Of a stretch of DNA of 5,946 nucleotides, positions 1 to 4,607 are shown one piece after another. Position 1 is the stretch's first letter; each line of letters starts with the position of its first letter. Source of the stretch: an uncultured Clostridia bacterium. GTDB taxonomy: Bacteria > Bacillota > Clostridia > Christensenellales > UBA3700. The DNA lies in contig CAMWPK010000099.1 in NCBI GenBank assembly GCA_947176115.1, positions 1 to 5,946 of the forward strand, written 5' to 3'. Below the pieces are notes generated by a model. The model was not told where the DNA came from. It saw only the letters and a program-made list of their open reading frames with translations, and searched no databases. The translations under genes were made by a program, and so were the position numbers.

Positions 1-131
1 TCAAAGAAACTGAAGTATTGGTAAGCGACGCTCAAGCCTTCGAAACGGCAAAGAAAATGGTAGACTTGAGATACGACCAAATCGAGAGGTATCAAGATTT
101 ATTACGCGAGCAACGCGCAATGAAAAAATAA
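1..131 (+). CDS. C-terminal end of an unidentified protein (5'-truncated by window)
   Basis: Reading from base 3 gives 42 open codons ending in TAA at 129-131; the other two forward frames stop within the first 25 bases. The visible tail begins KETEVLVSDAQAF and ends LLREQRAMKK. It is rich in Lys, Glu, Arg and Gln with regularly spaced hydrophobic residues (Val, Leu, Ile, Tyr), so it probably ends in an amphipathic or coiled-coil helix. No catalytic motif, membrane segment or family signature is visible and I do not recognise it. It lies on the same strand as leuA but is separated from it by almost 400 bases and by the leuA promoter, so it is not expected to share its regulation. No clear intrinsic terminator follows the stop codon. 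Confidence 0.6.
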   Translation, partial: KETEVLVSDAQAFETAKKMVDLRYDQIERYQDLLREQRAMKK

Positions 132-279
132 CCAACCGCATATATCGGCGCGCCTTCCGCCCTAAAGACTAGGACGCCCTCAGGGTCACGTACGACAAGT
201 ACGCTCACCGCTCGGTTGCCGTCTTACGGACGAAAATCACACCAATCTCTGCGATTGTGACAAGCATAATAATCGGAAG

Positions 280-306
280 AGATTTCTCGACTACGCTCGA
301 AATGAC
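280..306 (-). repeat. Intergenic palindromic-type repeat, copy A
   Basis: The core GACTACGCTCGAAATGAC (289-306), preceded by AGATTTCTC, resembles the short GTCATT-CGAGC-type intergenic elements scattered through many bacterial genomes (recalled from general experience, not searched). It matches copy C in 14 of 18 core positions in the same orientation and is inverted relative to copy B (344-372), with which it could form an imperfect stem. Function unknown; it could be a REP or MITE-like non-autonomous element. Confidence 0.5.
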
Positions 307-343
307 ATGACGTACACAAGGCGTGAGTAATCGCCTCCTAGCC

Positions 344-420
344 GTCATATTGAGCGGAACGTAGCGGAGTCGTAAGGAGCGAAGCGACTGCATAGCGAGC
401 AAGCAGATGCGTCTTGTGCG
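344..420 (+). repeat. Intergenic palindromic-type repeat, copy B with extended tail
   Basis: The segment starts GTCATATTGAGCGGAACG and its first 29 bases (344-372) are an imperfect reverse complement of copy A, with an internal duplication of AGCGGA (353-358 and 363-368). The tail to about 420 repeats short GCGAAGC/GCGAGC words and contains the inverted pairs AGTCG/CGACT (368-372 with 385-389) and GCAT/ATGC (390-393 with 406-409). This nesting of short palindromes is typical of REP-like or decayed MITE sequence rather than coding DNA. The outer limits are uncertain. Confidence 0.45.
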
Positions 421-452
421 AGCGTCAATATCTAATCAAATAAAGACCTTTA

Positions 453-470
453 GACTGCGCTCAAGGTGAC
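453..470 (-). repeat. Intergenic repeat, degenerate copy C
   Basis: GACTGCGCTCAAGGTGAC differs from the copy A core at 4 of 18 positions and has the same orientation. It is the shortest and most isolated copy, ending about 50 bases before the leuA promoter. Assignment rests only on this similarity. Confidence 0.4.
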
Positions 471-518
471 GGGTTACGCGGGCGGTACAATTTACCAAAT
501 ATATTTGTCACGAAATAC

Positions 519-547
519 TTGACAACTCAGTAAATATATACTAAACT
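519..547 (+). promoter_or_regulatory. Sigma-A-type promoter of the leuA T-box transcript
   Basis: A perfect -35 box TTGACA (519-524) is followed after 17 bases by TAAACT (542-547), a 4-of-6 match to TATAAT. Transcription would begin near 554, just upstream of the first paired base of T-box stem I (566), which is the arrangement expected for a T-box operon. The -10 box is weak; the better-looking TATACT at 537-542 would leave only 12 bases of spacing and is unlikely to be used. Confidence 0.7.
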
Positions 548-560
548 ATACGCAATTGGA

Positions 561-804
561 TATATAAAGACAATGACAAGGAATATTAACTTTCAAGTCT
601 TTGCAGAGAGCTGTCGGTCGGTGTAAGACAGTAGGACAGAAAAAGCCAACTCGCCTTTGAGTCACCTCTTTGAACTTAAGTAAAAGAGCGTCGGGTAAGC
701 CCGTTATAGCGTTGAGGTATCGTAAGTCGATGATTGTCGCAGATATGAAAAAGAGTGGTACCACGGATATATTCGTCTCTTGCAGATTGCAAGAGGCGAT
801 TTTC
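561..804 (+). ncRNA. T-box riboswitch leader, leucine-specific (tRNA-Leu sensing)
   Basis: All main T-box elements can be placed. The base of stem I pairs AAAGA (566-570) with TCTTT (667-671) and TGAC (574-577) with GTCA (661-664). Above it lies the kink-turn GAG (659-661) and AGG (579-581) paired with CCT (654-656). The specifier position then reads CTC (650-652), a Leu codon, followed by a purine. The AGAGAG motif (605-610) and the distal hairpin CTGTC/GACAG (611-615, 627-631) with loop GGTCGGTG follow the conserved stem I pattern. A CGGG-TAAG-CCCG hairpin (692-703) followed by TTA matches the conserved CGG..CCGUUA element. The antiterminator pairs AAGAG (751-755) with CTCTT (777-781) and ACG (763-765) with CGT (774-776), leaving the bulge TGGTACC (756-762). 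UGGU complements an ACCA acceptor end, i.e. discriminator A, as expected for tRNA-Leu. Uncharged tRNA-Leu should therefore permit leuA transcription. The pairings are hand-derived. Confidence 0.93.
774..803 (+). terminator. T-box-controlled intrinsic terminator
   Basis: CGTCTCTTGC (774-783) pairs with GCAAGAGGCG (789-798), a 10-bp stem with one T-G wobble and a 5-base loop, followed by the short T run TTTT (800-803). The left arm contains CTCTT and CGT, which are also the right arm of the antiterminator, so the two structures are mutually exclusive. The T run is short, which may make termination leaky. Confidence 0.85.
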
Positions 805-831
805 AATATATAAACAAAAAAGGAGCAAAGT

Positions 832-2490
832 ATGAAAAACGTAGAAAAATACCAAAGAGGATATTTCATGCCTCCATTCGAGTGCAACGATTGGGTTAAG
901 AAGGAGTACGTTGACAAAGCGCCGATATGGTGTAGCGTTGACTTGCGCGACGGCAACCAAGCCTTGGTTGTGCCTATGAGTTTAGAGCAGAAATTGGAGT
1001 TTTTTACTTTGCTATGCAAATTGGGCTTTAAGGAGATTGAAGTAGGTTTTCCCGCGGCAAGCGAAACGGAATACGAGTTCTTGCGCGCTTTGATAGACCG
1101 TAATCTTATTCCCAATGACGTTACGATACAAGTTCTGACGCAGTCAAGAGAGCATATTATTGCCAAGACCTTTGAGGCATTGAAAGGCGTAAAGAGGGCA
1201 ATAGTGCATCTTTACAATTCTACGTCTGTAGCGCAAAGACAGCAAGTTTTCAAGAAATCCAATGAAGAAATCATTGAGATAGCTAAGAATGGCGCTAGAC
1301 TTTTCAATGAGTACGCTTCAAAGATGGAAGGAGAGTTTATCTTTGAGTATTCTCCAGAATCCTTTACGGGTACGGAAATGGAATTTGCAAGAGATATTTG
1401 CAATGAGGTCATTAAGATTTGGAAGCCTACGCCGTCGAGAAAGGTCATAATCAACTTGCCTGTCACAGTATCCATGTCGCTTCCGCACGTATACGCAAGT
1501 CAAGTAGAGTTTATGTGCAAGAGCCTTATTGACAGAGAAAATTTGATTATATCATTACACCCTCACAATGACAGAGGTTGCGCAGTCGCAGACAGCGAGC
1601 TTGGTTTGTTGGCAGGTGGCGATAGAATAGAGGGTACGTTGTTTGGCAATGGCGAACGCACCGGCAACGTTGACATTATCACGCTCGCGCTCAATATGTA
1701 TACGCACGGCGTAGATCCCAAACTTGACTTCAGCAATATTTTGCCGATAGTAGCCGAGTATGAAAAGGTCACCGACCTCAAAGTCCACGATAGACATCCA
1801 TACGCAGGCAAACTTGTTTTCGCGGCTTTTTCAGGTTCGCACCAAGACGCTATCGCCAAGGGCATGAAGTGGAGAGAAGAAAAGCGTCCCGACCACTGGA
1901 GCGTACCGTATTTGCCAATCGACCCAAAGGACGTCGGCAGAGAGTACGAGGGCGACGTAATTCGTATCAATTCCCAGTCGGGCAAGGGCGGTATCGGCTT
2001 CCTTATGGAAGAGCGCTACGGTATCGTTATGCCACCTAAGATGAGAGAGAATTTCGGTTATGCGGTCAAGAGCGTTTCTGACCGCGCTCATAAAGAACTT
2101 ATGCCCGAAGAGGTTTACAAGGTCTTTGAGGATAAGTACGTCAACGTTGAGAAGCCTATCAAGATAATTGAACATCACTATAAGCAAAAAGGCGAGATAG
2201 AAACTTCTGTTACGCTTGAGATCGAAGGAAAAGAGCCAATCACCGTTAGCGCAACCGGAAACGGCAGACTTGACGCTGTCAGCAACGCTATCAAGAAAGT
2301 TGTTGGCGATACCTATCATATCGTCGAGTATCAAGAACACGCGCGCACTAAGACGTCCAAGTCACAAGCCGTCGCTTACGTCGGTATAGAGGTAGAGGAT
2401 ACCCGTAAAATCGTCTGGGGCGTGGGAATTCACAACGATATTATCGAGGCAAGCGTAAGAGCTTTGGTATCCGCTCTCAATAGAAGATAA
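832..2490 (+). CDS. leuA: 2-isopropylmalate synthase, type 2 (LeuA)
   Basis: Condenses acetyl-CoA with 2-oxoisovalerate (3-methyl-2-oxobutanoate) to 2-isopropylmalate, the committed cytosolic step of leucine synthesis. The ATG at 832 has a good Shine-Dalgarno AGGAG (821-825) six bases upstream. The 552-residue protein is full length. The TIM-barrel catalytic domain (about 30-320) carries the metal-site motif DLRDGNQ (37-43, Asp40), the HPHNDRG motif with metal ligands His243 and His245, and GNGERTGNVD (272-281, Asn279). Spacing of these residues and the segments HDRHPYAGKLV (319-329) and FSGSHQDAI (333-341) match the type-2 family (Mycobacterium-like) rather than the shorter type-1 enzymes. 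A linker is followed by the C-terminal LeuA dimer/regulatory domain (about 435-550), where leucine binds for feedback inhibition in characterised relatives. Transcription is controlled by the leucine T-box just upstream. No other leucine or isoleucine-valine gene follows within the window, so here it appears monocistronic. Homocitrate or citramalate synthases are related alternatives, but the type-2 motifs and leucine T-box argue for LeuA. Confidence 0.96.
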   Translation: MKNVEKYQRGYFMPPFECNDWVKKEYVDKAPIWCSVDLRDGNQALVVPMSLEQKLEFFTLLCKLGFKEIEVGFPAASETEYEFLRALIDRNLIPNDVTIQVLTQSREHIIAKTFEALKGVKRAIVHLYNSTSVAQRQQVFKKSNEEIIEIAKNGARLFNEYASKMEGEFIFEYSPESFTGTEMEFARDICNEVIKIWKPTPSRKVIINLPVTVSMSLPHVYASQVEFMCKSLIDRENLIISLHPHNDRGCAVADSELGLLAGGDRIEGTLFGNGERTGNVDIITLALNMYTHGVDPKLDFSNILPIVAEYEKVTDLKVHDRHPYAGKLVFAAFSGSHQDAIAKGMKWREEKRPDHWSVPYLPIDPKDVGREYEGDVIRINSQSGKGGIGFLMEERYGIVMPPKMRENFGYAVKSVSDRAHKELMPEEVYKVFEDKYVNVEKPIKIIEHHYKQKGEIETSVTLEIEGKEPITVSATGNGRLDAVSNAIKKVVGDTYHIVEYQEHARTKTSKSQAVAYVGIEVEDTRKIVWGVGIHNDIIEASVRALVSALNRR

Positions 2491-2507
2491 AAACTCCAAA
2501 TTTAGGG

Positions 2508-2795
2508 TATTGCAAAAAGCCTTGACTTGCATTATAATAAATATAGGATGAAGAATAAGAAATCATATATAATCAGTTTGTTGGCAATAGCAGTAATTAT
2601 ATTTATAGTTACTGCGGGGCTGACAGGCTGTAAAAAGCATATTAAGTATGACGATTCTTATGACTTTGCAGTACGCGAGGGCTGTTCTGATTTTTATTAT
2701 TCCCATTTGTCTGAAAATCAGCAAAAGATGTACAGAATGCTCCACAAAGAAGCAGAGGACGTCTTGTATAACGGGCAAGAAAAGGACAATTTAGG
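2508..2795 (+). repeat. Direct duplication, copy 1: promoter and gene 5' end
   Basis: This segment recurs 1812 bases downstream at 4320-4607. From 2526 to 2795 the two copies are identical over 270 bases, covering the -10 region, the start codon, the signal peptide and about the first 83 codons. Upstream there are two mismatches (2520 and 2525); to the left of 2508 the similarity stops. To the right, similarity continues but with rapidly increasing substitutions, so the duplication unit is the whole lipoprotein gene and only its 5' part has stayed identical. Confidence 0.95.
2510..2538 (+). promoter_or_regulatory. Promoter of lipoprotein copy 1, near-leaderless start
   Basis: TTGCAA (2510-2515) and a perfect TATAAT (2533-2538) are 17 bases apart. 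The predicted first transcribed base is about 2545, only three bases before the ATG at 2548. TTGACT at 2522-2527 is too close to TATAAT to serve as its -35 box, and in copy 2 it has become TTGGCT while TTGCAA is kept. The promoter lies in the 57-base gap after leuA, where no terminator hairpin is visible, so some read-through from leuA is also possible. Confidence 0.65.
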
Positions 2796-4299
2796 TATTT
2801 ACAAATTTTCAGATTACGGACTTAGTTTTGAAGAGGCCGAAACGGTGTGGTACGCTTTTAGATATGACGCCTCGGCATTTTTTATAATTTCCAATTCGTT
2901 TACTTACAACTCTAGTTCAATGACAGTAAAAATTGCGCCTGAATTTCTTGATAAAAGCGTAAAGGAAAAGGTCCTTGAAGAAGTGCAAAACAGCGTTGAG
3001 GAAGTAAAGCAGTTGCTTGATGGAATAGAAGGCTCTGCGCTGAAATTCAAGATTATTTACGACTACGTAATAGCGCATACCAAATACGCCGTGGACGAAA
3101 AAGGTAAAATTTTATTCAACGGTTACTCCTATTCAATGGCAGGAGTGCTGGATAGAAACGACGATACTAAATCTATTTGTCAAGGCTACGTGCATGCCGT
3201 TAAGTATTTATGCAATATATTTGGAGTTGAATGCTTATACGTTGGCAGTGAAGCTAAAGAACATGCTGTCAATATCGTCAACGTTGACGGTGAATGGTAT
3301 TATGCAGACGCGACTTTGGACGATACAGAAGAAGAATATTATAAATATTTTCTTGAAATGGACGATTTGCGGTGGGAAGATCTTAGCCGACCGTATGAAA
3401 ACGCTAGTGAGAATTACTTGCGCTCATGCCTTCCAAAACTTAAAGACGGTTATTCCAATCCATATTATTTTTACGGGTCTAGAAATGGAGATTTTTATTG
3501 TTCAATCAACAAAAAACGCGGAGATTATACTTGTGAAATTAGCGGTTGCGTAGAAGGCGTAGAAAATGTTACCATCCCTAAATACATCGGGGTATATGAA
3601 ATAACTAGTTTTGCGTTTTGGAATTGTACCAGTTTGAAAAGCGTAATAGTCCCGGACGGTTTTACGAATTCAGGCTCATACTCAAATTGCGATAATTTAA
3701 CGAATGTGGAGTTGCCTCAGACGGTAACTGAACTTGGTTCATTCTATGAGTGTAGGAGTTTGAAAAATATAAATATACCAAGCGGTGTGACTAGAATACC
3801 AAGTAACGCGTTCAAGGGATGTAGCAATTTAACGAACGTAAATATTCCAAGCGGTGTTACTGTCATTGAAAATTATGCATTTGAAGGCTGTAGCAGTCTG
3901 GAAAGTATAGAGATACCAAGCGGGGTCATAACTATAGGTGAACGCGCGTTCTATGGGTGCAGTAGTCTAAAAAGTATTGATATACCTGACACAGTATATA
4001 GAATTGGAAGATACGATGATTTGTCGGGAAGATATTATTCGTCTACGTTTTCTAATTGTACGAGTCTTGAGTATATAAAGTTGCCAATATGGCTTGATTG
4101 TATAGGTACTAATATGTTTTCAGGTTGTAGTAGTTTGACAGGCATAATAATACCGTTCGGTATAGTAAGGATATGCGCCGACGCATTCAAGGATTGCGAT
4201 AAATTGACCATTTATTGCGAGGCGTCTGAAAAAGGGGAATTGTGGGTAGACGACTGGAATTGTTCGTGTCCCGTAGAATGGGGATATAAAGCAAGTTAA
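2548..4299 (+). CDS. Surface lipoprotein: transglutaminase-like domain plus BspA-type LRR array (copy 1)
   Basis: A 583-residue exported lipoprotein. Residues 1-28 form a lipoprotein signal: basic KNKK, a hydrophobic stretch (7-24) and lipobox LTGC with Cys28 as the lipidated residue. Residues about 30-160 are a helical, acidic linker. Residues about 165-265 are a transglutaminase-like cysteine fold with SICQGY (Cys211), EHAVNIV (His239) and WYYADATLDD (Asp254), in the usual Cys-His-Asp order. From about 340 to 557 there are nine LRR_5/BspA-type repeats of the form AF.GCSSL..I.IP, beginning near 355, 377, 398, 421, 444, 467, 500, 523 and 546; one unit is lengthened by ten residues (about 484-499). 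The end (IYCEAS...WVDDWNCSCPVEWGY) resembles the usual cap of this repeat family. The likely location is the outer face of the membrane. Substrate and activity (protease, cross-linking or peptide binding) cannot be read from sequence. A TTG at 2527 would add seven residues before the signal, but it lies upstream of the predicted transcript start, so ATG 2548 is preferred despite the lack of a properly spaced ribosome-binding site. It is more AT-rich than leuA and has a diverged tandem paralogue directly downstream. Confidence 0.88.
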   Translation: MKNKKSYIISLLAIAVIIFIVTAGLTGCKKHIKYDDSYDFAVREGCSDFYYSHLSENQQKMYRMLHKEAEDVLYNGQEKDNLGIYKFSDYGLSFEEAETVWYAFRYDASAFFIISNSFTYNSSSMTVKIAPEFLDKSVKEKVLEEVQNSVEEVKQLLDGIEGSALKFKIIYDYVIAHTKYAVDEKGKILFNGYSYSMAGVLDRNDDTKSICQGYVHAVKYLCNIFGVECLYVGSEAKEHAVNIVNVDGEWYYADATLDDTEEEYYKYFLEMDDLRWEDLSRPYENASENYLRSCLPKLKDGYSNPYYFYGSRNGDFYCSINKKRGDYTCEISGCVEGVENVTIPKYIGVYEITSFAFWNCTSLKSVIVPDGFTNSGSYSNCDNLTNVELPQTVTELGSFYECRSLKNINIPSGVTRIPSNAFKGCSNLTNVNIPSGVTVIENYAFEGCSSLESIEIPSGVITIGERAFYGCSSLKSIDIPDTVYRIGRYDDLSGRYYSSTFSNCTSLEYIKLPIWLDCIGTNMFSGCSSLTGIIIPFGIVRICADAFKDCDKLTIYCEASEKGELWVDDWNCSCPVEWGYKAS

Positions 4300-4319
4300 A
4301 ATTAATAATTTCTATTATT

Positions 4320-4607
4320 TATTGCAAAAAGTCTTGGCTTGCATTATAATAAATATAGGATGAAGAATAAGAAATCATATATAATCAGTTTGTTGGCAAT
4401 AGCAGTAATTATATTTATAGTTACTGCGGGGCTGACAGGCTGTAAAAAGCATATTAAGTATGACGATTCTTATGACTTTGCAGTACGCGAGGGCTGTTCT
4501 GATTTTTATTATTCCCATTTGTCTGAAAATCAGCAAAAGATGTACAGAATGCTCCACAAAGAAGCAGAGGACGTCTTGTATAACGGGCAAGAAAAGGACA
4601 ATTTAGG
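4320..4607 (+). repeat. Direct duplication, copy 2: promoter and gene 5' end
   Basis: Second copy of 2508-2795 at an offset of 1812 bases; 4338-4607 is identical to 2526-2795. Sequence immediately to the left (AT-rich, 4300-4319) is unrelated to the left flank of copy 1. After 4607 the first six substitutions are silent third-position changes; the first amino-acid change is Ile114 to Val. Confidence 0.95.
4322..4350 (+). promoter_or_regulatory. Promoter of lipoprotein copy 2, near-leaderless start
   Basis: TTGCAA (4322-4327), 17-base spacer and TATAAT (4345-4350) repeat the copy 1 promoter. The predicted start of transcription is about 4357, three bases before the ATG at 4360. The 60-base gap after copy 1 contains only a weak A/T inverted repeat (AAATT/AATTT) and no convincing terminator, so the copies may be transcribed both separately and by read-through. 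Confidence 0.65.

Larger units (their letters stand above)
132..515. other. Gene-free intergenic region rich in short palindromes
   Basis: I see no credible gene in this stretch. It contains several small perfect inverted repeats: GGCGCGCC (147-154), CGTAC/GTACG around a 5-base loop (189-203), ACCG/CGGT (207-216), CCGT/ACGG (219-229) and CAATC/GATTG (243-257). It also holds three degenerate copies of a longer intergenic element, listed separately. It is more GC-rich than the promoter and T-box leader that follow. None of the hairpins is followed by a run of T, so they do not look like intrinsic terminators. A 65-codon minus-strand frame (205-402) is made of repeat sequence and is not a gene. 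Confidence 0.6.

Noticed and set aside
205..402. Minus-strand frame of 65 codons in the intergenic region
   Set aside because: It lies wholly in palindromic repeat sequence, has no ribosome-binding site and no recognisable protein features.
546..1166. Minus-strand frame of 206 codons across the T-box and the leuA start
   Set aside because: It overlaps the well-supported T-box and leuA on the opposite strand; composition is not protein-like and no motif is present.
1831..2340. Minus-strand frame of 169 codons inside leuA
   Set aside because: Shadow of the leuA reading frame; no start signal and no family resemblance.
2527..2547. TTG at 2527 as an upstream start for lipoprotein copy 1
   Set aside because: It would put seven extra residues before a normal lipoprotein signal, overlaps the -10 box and lies upstream of the predicted transcript start.
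2563..2778. Minus-strand 71-codon frame that recurs identically at 4375-4590
   Set aside because: The exact repetition looks like conservation, but it follows simply from the identical duplicated block, and it is antisense to the signal-peptide region.
3194..3553. Plus-strand 119-codon frame inside lipoprotein copy 1
   Set aside because: It lies in another frame of a gene with clear domain content and has no independent support.
4300..4319. A/T inverted repeat after copy 1 as a terminator
   Set aside because: The stem is only five A-T pairs with no GC and no following T run, too weak for an intrinsic terminator.
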